The notes beneath the pieces are model-generated. The model searched no databases and had not been told where the DNA came from. It saw only the letters and a list, made by a program, of their open reading frames with translations. Of a stretch of 64,000 nucleotides of DNA, positions 15,361 through 23,150 are shown piece by piece. Made by a program: the position numbers and the translations under genes. Numbering within the stretch: the first letter of the stretch is position 1; each line of letters starts with the position of its first letter. The DNA is from Pelomonas paludis (GTDB lineage: Bacteria > Pseudomonadota > Gammaproteobacteria > Burkholderiales > Burkholderiaceae_C): assembly GCF_039872745.1 (NCBI RefSeq), contig NZ_JBDPZD010000010.1, forward strand, positions 1 to 64,000. The letters are read 5' to 3'.

Positions 15361-15950
15361 CAGTAGTCGAGACCCCAGTCGACCTTGATCAGCCGCGCAG
15401 TCAGGTCCACCTCGTCGACGAAGGCGCCGACAAAGGGGATCAGGCGCTCCTGGTCGGGCTTCAGAGGCTCGGCAGCCCCGACGGGGGCGATGCGGAACAC
15501 GCAATGCGGCCCCGTGTCGATGAGCCCGATCACCCGGCCCAGGGCAGCGCCGTCGCGGTTGACCACATCCAGGCCAATCAGGTCGACCCAGTAGTACTCG
15601 CCGTCGCCGGCCTTGGGAAACTCGCTGCGCGAGAGGTGCAACTCCCAGCCGCGCAACTGCTCGGCTGTATTGCGGTCGTCGATGCCCTCGGCCTTGGCCA
15701 CGATGCCCTCGCCATGCTCGCGCACCGAGGTGATCGTGATCTGGCGCTGGCCCGGCTTGGGGCCGCTCGACCGCAGGCTCCACCGCTTGGCGTTGAAGAG
15801 CGCATCACCGTGACCGGAATAGGCCTGGACCTTGAACCAGCCCTTGACGCCCCAGGCGTCCAGGATGCGGCCGACCTCGATGGCATCCGCCGGCCAGGCA
15901 TGAAAAAACGGCGCCGCAGCGCCGTCTTGTTCGGGCAAATGACTTGCCAC
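15360..15950 (-). CDS. rimM: Ribosome maturation factor RimM
   Basis: RimM binds the 30S head (S19) and helps 16S rRNA processing. After a short variable leader come IEVGRILDAWGVKGWFKVQA and, at about 110-135, YYWVDLIGLDVVNRDG, the join to the PRC-barrel. The end (LIPFVGAFVDEVDL...IKVDWGLDY) is typical. GTG at 15950, 7 bases after the rpsP stop, is the best start (196 aa); a TTG a few codons later is possible, and no ATG is available before the conserved domain. Unusually, codons about 10-16 form a perfect intrinsic-terminator hairpin with a T-run, which could reduce transcription beyond rpsP. Confidence 0.93.
   Translation of the reverse strand: MASHLPEQDGAAAPFFHAWPADAIEVGRILDAWGVKGWFKVQAYSGHGDALFNAKRWSLRSSGPKPGQRQITITSVREHGEGIVAKAEGIDDRNTAEQLRGWELHLSRSEFPKAGDGEYYWVDLIGLDVVNRDGAALGRVIGLIDTGPHCVFRIAPVGAAEPLKPDQERLIPFVGAFVDEVDLTARLIKVDWGLDY
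15903..15925 (-). terminator. Terminator-like hairpin inside the rimM 5' coding region
   Basis: On the minus strand ACGGCGC (15919-15925) and GCGCCGT (15908-15914) form a 7-bp GC-rich stem with the loop TGCG, followed directly by TTTTTT (15903-15908). It meets all criteria for a Rho-independent terminator but encodes the RimM residues QDGAAAPFF. It lies about 25 codon-bases into the gene, where arriving ribosomes could melt it, so it may act as an attenuator. Confidence 0.6.
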
Positions 15951-15957
15951 TTCAGCT

Positions 15958-16209
15958 TCAGGCCGTGGCCTTCTTGGACTCACCCACCAGACGCTCGACG
16001 GTCGGCGACACCTGGGCGCCAACGCCGGTCCAGTAGGTCACGCGGTCCAGGGCCACGCGCAGCTTTTCGGCAGCGCCAGAAGCCACGGGGTTGTAGAAGC
16101 CCACGCGCTCGATGAATCGGCCGTCGCGACGCTCACGGCTGTCGGCGACGACGATGTTGTAGAACGGGCGCTTCTTGGAGCCGCTGCGGGAAAGACGAAT
16201 GACGACCAT
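15958..16209 (-). CDS. rpsP: 30S ribosomal protein S16
   Basis: S16 is an early-binding 30S protein. It has 83 residues of normal length: MVVIRLSRSGSKKRPFYNIV, ADSRERRDGRFIERVGFYNP, then a lysine-containing C-terminus (VERLVGESKKATA). First gene of the rpsP-rimM-trmD-rplS operon, whose order is conserved across Proteobacteria. A promoter candidate lies about 150 bases upstream. Confidence 0.98.
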   Translation of the reverse strand: MVVIRLSRSGSKKRPFYNIVVADSRERRDGRFIERVGFYNPVASGAAEKLRVALDRVTYWTGVGAQVSPTVERLVGESKKATA

Positions 16210-16359
16210 GATGTTTCCTGTAAACGAATGTGGCGATCACCGCACCGGGAGACACTCAGGGCGAGCAGATCGAAAAGCGGCTTGCGGACTGAAAGCCCAC
16301 TGGAGCCAAGTGTCGGCAACGTAGATACGCCAGAAACTGGCCGCTGCCGAAAACCCGGC

Positions 16360-16388
16360 ATTATAGACTCGACTGATCTCTGCGAAAA
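16360..16388 (-). promoter_or_regulatory. Probable promoter of the rpsP operon
   Basis: On the minus strand a consensus TATAAT (16360-16365) precedes a 150-base leader to the rpsP start. The -35 hexamer at 17 bases (TTTTCG) is weak. The rest of the 16210-16410 gap shows no gene and presumably forms the operon leader plus the promoter of the divergent acetyltransferase. Confidence 0.5.
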
Positions 16389-16410
16389 GCCACTTGGCGC
16401 TCTCTTTCCG

Positions 16411-16956
16411 ATGCCCCTGCCCCAATCCGCTTCACTGCTGCTGCGCCCCAGCACGCCCGATGACCTGCTCGCCATCCAGGCGATCTATGCACAAGCCGTC
16501 GAGAACGGTACCGGCACCTTTGAAACCGAGGCGCCAACCATCGAGGAGATGGCCCGCCGCCGCGACGAGGTGCTCTCGCGCGGCCTGCCCTGGTTGGTGG
16601 CTGAGCGCGGGGGTGTCGTGCTCGGCTACGCCTACGCCAACTACTTCCGGCCGCGCCTGGCCTATCGCTACTGCGTCGAAGACTCGATCTACCTGGCGCC
16701 AGCCGCGCGCGGCCAGGGCGTTGGGCGCTTGTTGCTGGCCGAGTTGATGGCCCGCTGCGAGGCGGCAGGCGCGCGCCAGATGCTCGCTGTGATCGGCGAC
16801 AGCCAGAACGCAGGCTCGGTGGGCGTGCACCGCTGCCTGGGCTTTGAGCCTATCGGCACACTGCAGAACGTGGGTTGGAAGTTCGACCGCTGGCTGGACG
16901 TGGTGATGATGCAGCGCCCGCTGGGTCTGGCAGCCACCCAGGCGCCTTCGGCGTGA
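16411..16956 (+). CDS. GNAT acetyltransferase, phosphinothricin-type
   Basis: A 181-residue GNAT protein. LLLRPSTPDDLLAIQAIYAQ is the N-terminal motif. The acetyl-CoA loop is EDSIYLAPAARGQGVGRLLL, with the R-G-Q-G-V/G-x-x-L pattern at about residues 98-110. GDSQNAGSVGVHRCLGFEPIG and VGWKFDRWLDVVMMQRPL are the C-terminal features shared by the Pat/Bar/MddA group. That group acetylates phosphinothricin, methionine sulfone or similar compounds; the natural substrate here is unknown. The ATG at 16411 begins the conserved region. Its stop overlaps the start of the next gene. Confidence 0.88.
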   Translation: MPLPQSASLLLRPSTPDDLLAIQAIYAQAVENGTGTFETEAPTIEEMARRRDEVLSRGLPWLVAERGGVVLGYAYANYFRPRLAYRYCVEDSIYLAPAARGQGVGRLLLAELMARCEAAGARQMLAVIGDSQNAGSVGVHRCLGFEPIGTLQNVGWKFDRWLDVVMMQRPLGLAATQAPSA

Positions 16957-17390
16957 TGGCGATGCGCAAGTCCAAGACCCTGGCGACCTGGCTGGCCCTG
17001 GTGGGTGGCGCCGTTGGGGCGCACCGCTTTTACCTGCGCGGCCTGCGGGACCCGCTGGCCTGGCTGCACCCTCTGCTGGCGCTGCCGGGCTATGTGGGTG
17101 TGCTGCGCATGCAGCAACTGGGGCAGGACGACCGCCTGGCCTGGGCGCTCATTCCCTTGCTGGGCCTCAGCCTCTGCATCGCCCTGCTGTCGGGCATCGT
17201 CTATGGGCTGACACCCGATGAGCGCTGGGACGCCCGCCACAACCCGGGGGCCGGGCCGTCCAAGCCCAGCGGCTGGGCGGCCGTTATCGGCGTGGTGGTC
17301 TGCCTGCTGGTAGGCGGCACCGCGCTGATGGCGACCATCGCCTTCAGCGCGCAGCGCTACTTCGAGAGCCAGGCTTCGTCGAGCGAGTAA
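16956..17390 (+). CDS. TM2-domain membrane protein
   Basis: 144 residues. A basic start (MAMRKSKTLATWLAL) leads into a TM2-type pair of helices with the family 'G--G-HrFYlg' signature, here GGAVGAHRFYLRGL at about 17-30. Further membrane segments lie at about 65-85 and 105-130. Start and the preceding stop overlap (TGATG), so it is cotranslated with the acetyltransferase. Function is unknown for the family in bacteria. Confidence 0.7.
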   Translation: MAMRKSKTLATWLALVGGAVGAHRFYLRGLRDPLAWLHPLLALPGYVGVLRMQQLGQDDRLAWALIPLLGLSLCIALLSGIVYGLTPDERWDARHNPGAGPSKPSGWAAVIGVVVCLLVGGTALMATIAFSAQRYFESQASSSE

Positions 17391-17396
17391 GCGCGC

Positions 17397-18407
17397 TCAG
17401 AACAGCGCCAGGCTCAGGGCATAGCAGCCGGCTGCCACGGCGGCAGAGGCCGGGATCGTGAAGATCCACGCCCAGACGATATTGCCGGCCACGCCCCAGC
17501 GCACGCTGTTGACATTGCGCGTTGAGCCCACGCCGACGATGGCGCCGGTGATGGTGTGCGTGGTGGACACGGGCACGCCCAGGATGCTGGCCAGGAAGAG
17601 CGTCATCGCGCCACCGGTTTCGGCGCAAAAGCCGCCTACCGGCTTGAGCTTGGTGATGCGCTGACCCATGGTCTTGACGATGCGCCAGCCGCCAAACATG
17701 GTCCCGAGGCCAATGGCGGCATAGCAGCTGACGATGGCCCAGATCGGCGGCGACTTGTCGGCCGTGGAGGCGTAGCCCGTGGCGATCAACAGCATCCAGA
17801 TGATGCCGATGGTCTTTTGCGCGTCATTGCCGCCGTGACCCAGGCTGTAGGCCCCGGCACTCACCAGTTGCAGGCGCCGGAACCACTTGTCCACGCGCAG
17901 CGGACGCTGCCCCCGGAAGATCCAGGCCACGATCACCATCATCAGCGAGCCCAGCACGAAGCCGAGCAGCGGTGACACGACGATGAAGGTGACGGTCTTC
18001 AAGATGCCGCCCGCGATCAGCGAGCCCGTGCCGGCCTTGGCCACCACGGCGCCCACGATGCCGCCCATCAAGGCGTGGGACGAGCTGCTGGGGATGCCGT
18101 ACCACCAGGTGACGACGTTCCAGACGATGGCCCCGCACAGCGCGCCGAAGACGACGTGGGTATCGACCACGCCGGGCTGCACAAAGCCCTTGCCCACGGT
18201 GGCCGCTACGCTGAAGTTGAAGACGAAGATGGCGACGAAGTTGAAGAAGGCCGCGAACAGCACGGCCTGCTGCGGCTTGAGCACGCCGGTGGACACGACG
18301 GTGGCGATGGAGTTCGCAGCGTCGTGGAAGCCGTTCATGAAGTCGAACAGCAGGGCCAAGCCCACCAGGACCGCGATGACCCAGAAGGCGATTTCGGGAG
18401 TAGCCAT
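17397..18407 (-). CDS. pit: Pit-family inorganic phosphate transporter
   Basis: A 336-residue low-affinity phosphate (metal-phosphate symport) permease of the PiT family in the inner membrane. Both signature repeats are present: FDFMNGFHDAANSIATVV near residue 23 and GGNDAQKTIGII near residue 195. VSTTHTITGAIVGVG near 280 is also conserved. About ten helices are predicted. It follows the DUF47 gene after 13 bases, the usual pair in which DUF47/PhoU-like proteins control Pit. Confidence 0.93.
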   Translation of the reverse strand: MATPEIAFWVIAVLVGLALLFDFMNGFHDAANSIATVVSTGVLKPQQAVLFAAFFNFVAIFVFNFSVAATVGKGFVQPGVVDTHVVFGALCGAIVWNVVTWWYGIPSSSSHALMGGIVGAVVAKAGTGSLIAGGILKTVTFIVVSPLLGFVLGSLMMVIVAWIFRGQRPLRVDKWFRRLQLVSAGAYSLGHGGNDAQKTIGIIWMLLIATGYASTADKSPPIWAIVSCYAAIGLGTMFGGWRIVKTMGQRITKLKPVGGFCAETGGAMTLFLASILGVPVSTTHTITGAIVGVGSTRNVNSVRWGVAGNIVWAWIFTIPASAAVAAGCYALSLALF

Positions 18408-18420
18408 CGAGCGCGAGCGA

Positions 18421-19071
18421 TCAGGAGTTCTCGAGGACGATGCCCTCGATGAGGTTGGCCACGTCCTCGCAGCGGTCCGAGATCAGTTCCAGTTGCTCGT
18501 AGATCACCTTGAGCTTGATCAGCTCCCGCACCTCGACGCGCTCGTCGCGGAACAGGTTGGACATGGCTGAGCGCATGATGCGGTCGGCGTCAGACTCCAG
18601 CTTGTCGATCTCGCGGCAGGTCTTGATGGCGGCCTCGACGGTGTCGGGCTTGCTCAGGCGCGGCAGCAGGGTCACGGCGTGCTGCACGCGTTCGCAGCAG
18701 CGCACGCTGACCTGGCCCAGACGCAGCACGTCTTCGGGGATGGCGCGCACGTCGTAGAGCGACATGGTCTCCGACGAGTCCTGCAGCAGGTCCAGGATGT
18801 CGTCCATGGCGTTGATCAGCCCGTGGATCTGCTCGCGATCGATGGGCGTGATGAAGGTCAGGTGCAGCAGCCGGTTGACCTCGGCGGTCACGCGGTCAGC
18901 TGCATGTTCGGCATGGTCAACCTCGTCGGCGTATTTCTGGCGCAGCAGCGGGTCGGCATAGTTTTCGATCATCTGCATGAAGGCGCGAGCGCCCTCCGCG
19001 ATGTGCGTGCCGTGCTGGTTGAACAGGTCGAAGAAGTTGCCCTCTTTGGGCAGGAGCTTGCCGAAAAGCAT
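18421..19071 (-). CDS. DUF47 PhoU-like phosphate transport regulator
   Basis: A 216-residue all-helical protein of the DUF47/PhoU-like family (MLFGKLLPKEGNFFDLFNQH start, then ADRVTAEVNRLLHLTFITPI and DREQIHGLINAMDDILDLLQ with its metal-binding E-x-x-D-type helices). The C-terminal VIYEQLELISDRCEDVANL is also diagnostic. The ATG at 19071 gives the family length; upstream frame extension runs into the nested inverted repeat and is not coding. It precedes pit in one operon and is expected to modulate phosphate uptake from the cytosol. Confidence 0.9.
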   Translation of the reverse strand: MLFGKLLPKEGNFFDLFNQHGTHIAEGARAFMQMIENYADPLLRQKYADEVDHAEHAADRVTAEVNRLLHLTFITPIDREQIHGLINAMDDILDLLQDSSETMSLYDVRAIPEDVLRLGQVSVRCCERVQHAVTLLPRLSKPDTVEAAIKTCREIDKLESDADRIMRSAMSNLFRDERVEVRELIKLKVIYEQLELISDRCEDVANLIEGIVLENS

Positions 19072-19116
19072 GGGCGTCCTTGGAAACTCGAATTCAGGAA
19101 GCCCGGGAGTGTAGCT

Positions 19117-19385
19117 AGGAGGCTGTCGGGCTTTGGGCCGGGGGCGCGTTGGGCCTGCAAGGGGGCTCAGCCAAGGCGCAAAGCACAGCTGGGCTCGATG
19201 CCCAGCGCGCATTTGCAACGCCGGATCAGCCCCCTTGCAGGCCCAACCCGAAGGGCCGGGGCGATTTGCGGGGCCATGCGTCGTTGTCGACTCGTTGTTG
19301 GGGCCGATCCAACGCCTCGCCGACGCCTAGCCTGGCCCCGCAACTCGCCCCGGCGCGCCCCCGGCCCAAAGCCCGACAGCCTCCT
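19117..19385. repeat. 269-bp T-shaped nested inverted repeat
   Basis: Three stems fit together. The outer arms 19117-19148 and 19354-19385 are perfect inverted copies over 32 bases. Inside, arm 1 has a perfect 20-bp stem (19148-19167 with 19228-19247) capped by GCTGGGC/GCCCAGC (188-194 with 200-206 of 19xxx). Arm 2 has a 22-bp stem with one mismatch (19255-19276 with 19333-19354). The arms abut with only 7 unpaired bases between them, giving a T or cloverleaf fold. The element fills the gene-free 19072-19394 gap between the DUF486 stop and the DUF47 start, both on the minus strand. No ORF is credible. The rest of the gap should contain the DUF47-pit promoter. Confidence 0.85.
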
Positions 19386-19394
19386 GGCAGATTT

Positions 19395-19754
19395 TCATGA
19401 CCGGAAGATGAAGTACACCGCCCCCATCAAGCACAGGCCCGCCCACACGTAGTCCCACTTGAAGGGCTGGCCCATGTAGTAGATGCTGAAGGGCACGAAC
19501 ACGGCCAGGGTGATGACCTCCTGGCTGATCTTGAGCTGGGCGAGGCTGTAGCCGCCGGCGTAGCCGATGCGATTGGCCGGCACCTGGAGCATGTACTCGG
19601 CCAGCGCAATGCCCCAGCTCACCAAGGCGGCCACCCACCAGGGTTTGGCCGACAGGTCACGCAGGTGGGCGTACCAGGCGAAGGTCATGAAGACGTTGGA
19701 CAGGGCCAGCAGTCCAAAGGTCTGGAGCGACACGGGCAAGGCACTCATGGTCAT
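19395..19754 (-). CDS. DUF486/DMT-type small membrane protein
   Basis: About 119 residues with four predicted helices. The family pattern is clear: LLALSNVFMTFAWYAHL, WGIALAEYMLQVPANRIGY, GGYSLAQLKISQEVITLAVF and a final WAGLCLMGAVYFIFR. These DUF486 proteins belong to the drug/metabolite-transporter clan and may act as dimers; no substrate is known. Start codon is uncertain (ATG at 19754 or 19748). It lies just after folK on the same strand and may be read from that operon. Confidence 0.8.
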   Translation of the reverse strand: MTMSALPVSLQTFGLLALSNVFMTFAWYAHLRDLSAKPWWVAALVSWGIALAEYMLQVPANRIGYAGGYSLAQLKISQEVITLAVFVPFSIYYMGQPFKWDYVWAGLCLMGAVYFIFRS

Positions 19755-19763
19755 CAACGAAGG

Positions 19764-20246
19764 CTACAGGTTGAGGGGGCCAAATGGCACGCACGCCTGG
19801 GCCTGCCAGCCCGAAGCGTCATCGGCCAGGGTTCGCAAAGTCGGGTCCAGCTCCAGCAAGGGGCGCAGCACAAAGGCGCGTTCGCCCAGGCGCGGGTGCG
19901 GCAGGGTCAGCCGATCGGTGCGCAGGTGCTGCTGACCGTAGAGCAGCAGGTCCAGGTCCAGGGTGCGCGGGGCGTTCAGGTAGGGGCGCTGGCGGCCGTG
20001 CTGCTGCTCGATGGCCTGCAGCGCATCAAGCAAGGCCTCGGGGGGCAGCGTGGTTGCGAGGCGTGCCACGGCGTTGAGGAAGTCGGGGCCTGTCGCCTGC
20101 ACGGGTGCCGAACGCCAGGCGCTCGACACCGCCACCAGGCGCGTGGCAGGCAAGGCGGCCAGCGCTTGCAGGGCAGACTGCAGCGTGGCCGTCAGGTCGT
20201 CACCCAGGTTGGCCCCAAGGCCGACGTAGGCGCACTGCGTGTTCAC
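19764..20246 (-). CDS. folK: HPPK (6-hydroxymethyl-dihydropterin pyrophosphokinase)
   Basis: Transfers pyrophosphate from ATP to 6-hydroxymethyl-7,8-dihydropterin in folate synthesis (cytosol). It has 160 residues of normal size. AYVGLGANLGDDLTATLQSA starts the protein, GPDFLNAVARLATTLPPEAL lies in the middle, and RPYLNAPRTLDLDLLLYG with LTLPHPRLGERAFVLRPL holds the two metal-binding aspartates and the PROSITE signature. Its start overlaps the stop of pcnB (20243-20246), in the conserved pcnB-folK order. Confidence 0.95.
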   Translation of the reverse strand: MNTQCAYVGLGANLGDDLTATLQSALQALAALPATRLVAVSSAWRSAPVQATGPDFLNAVARLATTLPPEALLDALQAIEQQHGRQRPYLNAPRTLDLDLLLYGQQHLRTDRLTLPHPRLGERAFVLRPLLELDPTLRTLADDASGWQAQACVPFGPLNL

Positions 20247-21790
20247 TCGGCGGCGGGGGCGGCGCCACCAGCGCCATCAGGCTTGCGCGGGCGACGGCGA
20301 CGGCGGCGCTTCTTGGGCGCGTCACCGGCACCCTCCGGGCGGTCCGCGCTGGGCTCATCGGCTTCAGCATCGGCGCTGGGGATGCCACGCGGGTCTGCCT
20401 TGATGGCACGCGGCCGCTGCTGCTGCGAGGCGCGCACTTCGGCCAGCAGGGCCTGGCGGTCGTCGTCGCTGCCCAGGGCAAAGTCTTCCCACCAGTCCGC
20501 CAGGGCGGCGTCGGCTTCGCCGGCATCGGCGCGCAGGCGCAGGAAGTCAAAGGCGGCCCGGTAGCGTGGCTGTTCGATCAAGCTCAAGGGCCCGGAGCCC
20601 GTGCGGCGCTCGAACCGGCCCTGCATCATCCAGATCTCGCGCATATCCGTGGCCAGCTTGCCACGGCCGGAGATGTCGCCGATGCGGGCATCGAAGACCG
20701 CGTCGATGGCCTGGGCCATCGCGGGTGCGGGCGGCTCGCCGTCGTTGCGCAATTGGCTCCAGCGCGCCTGTACTTCGTGCCACAGCATGCAGGCCAGCAT
20801 GAAGCTGGGCGACACACCGAGGCCCTCTTGGACGCGGCGATCCGTGTCCTGGAGGGCGAGGCGCACGAAGGCGCCGCGAGAGCCATCAGGCAGACTGCCA
20901 TCGGGTGTCAGCACCGCATCCAGCACCGGGAAGACACCGCGCGCCAATCCCAAGCGCTTGAGCGACGCAAGGCTGGCCAGTGCGTGGCCGGTCTGCAGCA
21001 GCTTGACCATCTCGTCGAAGAGCCGCGAGGCCGGCACATCGGCCAGCAGGCGCGACGAGGCGCGCACTGGGGCCGCCGTCTTGGCCTCCAGCTCAAAGCC
21101 CAGCTTGGCCGCAAAGCGCGCAGCGCGAATGATGCGCACGGGGTCTTCGCGGTAGCGGGTCTCGGGGTCGCCAATCATGCGCAGCACCCTGGCTCGCGCG
21201 TCGGCCAGGCCGCCGTGGTAGTCCACCACCATCTGGCGGGCGGGCTCGTAGTACATGGCATTGACGGTGAAGTCGCGCCGCGCGGCGTCTTCGATCTGTG
21301 GGCCCCAGACGTTGTCACGCAGCACGCGGCCACTGGCGTCCACCGCGTGGGATTTGCCTTCCAGTTCGCGCTTGGACGTCTTCTCGTTGCCTTCCACGGC
21401 ATCGGACTCGGTCATCAGGGCACGGAAGGTCGAGACCTCGATCACCTCGTGCTCGCGCCCCCGGCCAAACACCACGTGGACGATGCGAAAGCGCCGGCCA
21501 ATGATGAAGGCCCGGCGGAACAGACCCTTGACCTGCTCGGGCGTGGCATTGGTGGCCACATCGAAGTCCTTGGGCACCATGCCCAGCAGCAGGTCGCGCA
21601 CGGCGCCGCCCACCACATAGGCCTCGAAGCCGGCGTCCGTCAGCGTCTTGACGACCTTGACCGCGCGGTCGTCCAGCAGGCTGGGGTTGATGCCGTGCTG
21701 GTCGGCCCCCACCTCGACGCGCTTGCCAAGCGGAGAGGCCGGTGCGCGTGCGGGCTTGCCGAGCAGCTTGTCGATGAACTTCTTGATCAT
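20243..21790 (-). CDS. pcnB: Poly(A) polymerase I
   Basis: Adds 3' poly(A) tails that promote RNA decay. It has 515 residues. The class II nucleotidyltransferase head is plain: AYVVGGAVRDLLLGMVPKDF with Asp75 and Asp77 as metal ligands, then RTFRALM, and the RNA-binding segments RDFTVNAMYYEP and RYREDPVRIIRAARFAAKLG. This last motif, with the N-terminal IKKFIDKLLG, favours PcnB over CCA-adding enzyme. The C-terminus is strongly basic (KKRRRRRRPRKP), typical for RNA contact. It overlaps both neighbours by four bases. Confidence 0.94.
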   Translation of the reverse strand: MIKKFIDKLLGKPARAPASPLGKRVEVGADQHGINPSLLDDRAVKVVKTLTDAGFEAYVVGGAVRDLLLGMVPKDFDVATNATPEQVKGLFRRAFIIGRRFRIVHVVFGRGREHEVIEVSTFRALMTESDAVEGNEKTSKRELEGKSHAVDASGRVLRDNVWGPQIEDAARRDFTVNAMYYEPARQMVVDYHGGLADARARVLRMIGDPETRYREDPVRIIRAARFAAKLGFELEAKTAAPVRASSRLLADVPASRLFDEMVKLLQTGHALASLASLKRLGLARGVFPVLDAVLTPDGSLPDGSRGAFVRLALQDTDRRVQEGLGVSPSFMLACMLWHEVQARWSQLRNDGEPPAPAMAQAIDAVFDARIGDISGRGKLATDMREIWMMQGRFERRTGSGPLSLIEQPRYRAAFDFLRLRADAGEADAALADWWEDFALGSDDDRQALLAEVRASQQQRPRAIKADPRGIPSADAEADEPSADRPEGAGDAPKKRRRRRRPRKPDGAGGAAPAAE

Positions 21791-22455
21791 GGGAAAAGTT
21801 GCAGGATGGGCCAGGCCCGTTCGCGGGCCACTGCAGCCAGGGACTCGCCCGGATTGGTGGCCACGGGGTGCGTGGCGCGCTCCATCAGGGGCAGGTCATT
21901 GATCGAGTCGCTGTAGACAGTGATGCGCTCGAAGTCCTGCCATTGTGCCCCGCGTTGCGCCAGCCACTCGCCCACGCGGACGACCTTGCCCTCTTGAAGG
22001 CAGGGCACGCCGTCCATCTGCCCGGTGTAGCGGCCGGCGGCGTCGCGCGCCAGGCGGGTGGCGATCAGGTGCTCCACGCCCAAGGCTGCGGCGATGGGGG
22101 CGGTGACAAAGTCATTGGTGGCCGTCACGATGGCGACCAGATCACCCGCCGCCTGGTGCTGCGCGATCAGCGCGCGTGCGGGCGGCAGCAGCTGCGGCCC
22201 CAAGCGCTCGTCCATGAAGCGCTGGCGCACGGCCAGGGCCTCTTCCAATGGGCGATGCCGCCAGGCGGAGGTGGCGAAGTCGATGTACGCGACCTGGTCG
22301 AGCCGGCCGGCCAGGTATTGCTCGTAGAACTCGTCGTTGCGGCGCTTCCACTCACCGCCATCGGCCCAGCCGATCTCGATCAGGTAGTCGCCAAAGCTGT
22401 GGTCGGAGTCGATCGGCAGCAAGGTGCCGTCCAGGTCGAAGAGGGTCAGGTTCAT
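21787..22455 (-). CDS. HAD-superfamily IB phosphatase (SerB-like)
   Basis: A 222-residue cytosolic phosphatase. Motif I LFDLDGTLLPIDSDHSFG gives nucleophile Asp7 and acid/base Asp9, motif II is VAIVTATNDF and motif III/IV is GKVVRVGEWL...VYSDSINDLPLME. A helical cap lies between about 15 and 90. The HAD-IB type hydrolyses phosphoserine-like or phospholipid-linked substrates. Gene context, hda-HAD-pcnB-folK, is conserved in Burkholderiales without explaining the substrate. Start and stop overlap the neighbours. Confidence 0.85.
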   Translation of the reverse strand: MNLTLFDLDGTLLPIDSDHSFGDYLIEIGWADGGEWKRRNDEFYEQYLAGRLDQVAYIDFATSAWRHRPLEEALAVRQRFMDERLGPQLLPPARALIAQHQAAGDLVAIVTATNDFVTAPIAAALGVEHLIATRLARDAAGRYTGQMDGVPCLQEGKVVRVGEWLAQRGAQWQDFERITVYSDSINDLPLMERATHPVATNPGESLAAVARERAWPILQLFP

Positions 22456-23150
22456 GCGGTGGGGTCGGTGGGCGGGCTGTCGGGGTCGGCCAGCATCTGT
22501 TTGAGCAGGGGCAGCGTCAGGCCGCGCTTGTGGCTGAGGGCGAAGGTGTCGAGCCGGACCAACAACTGCATCAGGCCGCCGAGCTGGCGGTCAAAGCGGG
22601 TGAGCAGGTAGTCCAGCAGATCGTCACCCAGCAGCAGGCCGCGGCGGTCGGCCTCGCGCCGCAGGACGGCCCGGGTTTCGGCTTCGCCCAGATGGACCAG
22701 CGCGTAGCTGGGCCCCCAGCCGAGACGGGTGCGCAGGTCCTCGCGCACGGGCAGGTCCACGGCCGGTCGGTCGGCGCTGGCGACGATGGCGACCCCCTGG
22801 CCGGCAGTCTCGACGAAGAGCGTGAAGGCCGCGTGTTGACGCGGCTCATCGAAGGCCTGGCAGTCATCAAAGAGCAGCAGGCTCGCCTGCGGCGGCCAAG
22901 CCCAGGGCAGCGGTGTCGTGGGGTCGTACCAGGCCACCTGCTCGCCAGCGTCCATCCAGCGGCGGGCCAGGGCGCGCAGCAAATGGCTCTTGCCGACACC
23001 GGCTGCCCCCCACAGCAGCACCGGCGCAGAACCCGGGCGCAGGCCGGCCAGCTCCGCCAGGGCGGCGTGGTTGGCCGCGTGGGTGCCGGGGAGGTAGCTC
23101 TCGAAACTGAAGTCGGGCGGCGCCTGGATGGCGAGCGGCAACTGCTTCAA
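22452..23150 (-). CDS. hda: DnaA regulatory inactivator Hda
   Basis: Hda binds the beta clamp and stimulates ATP hydrolysis by DnaA to prevent re-initiation. It has 232 residues. The N-terminal MKQLPLAIQAPPDFSFESYL contains the clamp-binding QLPL motif. The AAA+ parts are VLLWGAAGVGKSHLLRALAR (Walker A), ASLLLFDDCQAFDE (Walker B) and an arginine-rich sensor region with RTRLGWGPSYAL. Unlike DnaA there is no DNA-binding domain IV. It overlaps the permease gene upstream and the HAD gene downstream. Confidence 0.93.
   Translation of the reverse strand: MKQLPLAIQAPPDFSFESYLPGTHAANHAALAELAGLRPGSAPVLLWGAAGVGKSHLLRALARRWMDAGEQVAWYDPTTPLPWAWPPQASLLLFDDCQAFDEPRQHAAFTLFVETAGQGVAIVASADRPAVDLPVREDLRTRLGWGPSYALVHLGEAETRAVLRREADRRGLLLGDDLLDYLLTRFDRQLGGLMQLLVRLDTFALSHKRGLTLPLLKQMLADPDSPPTDPTA

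Noticed and set aside
15361..15783. Longer trmD frame reaching into rimM
   Set aside because: The extension is out of the rimM frame and arginine/glycine-rich; TrmD homologues begin at MRFDVITLFPELF and the TGATG overlap fits.
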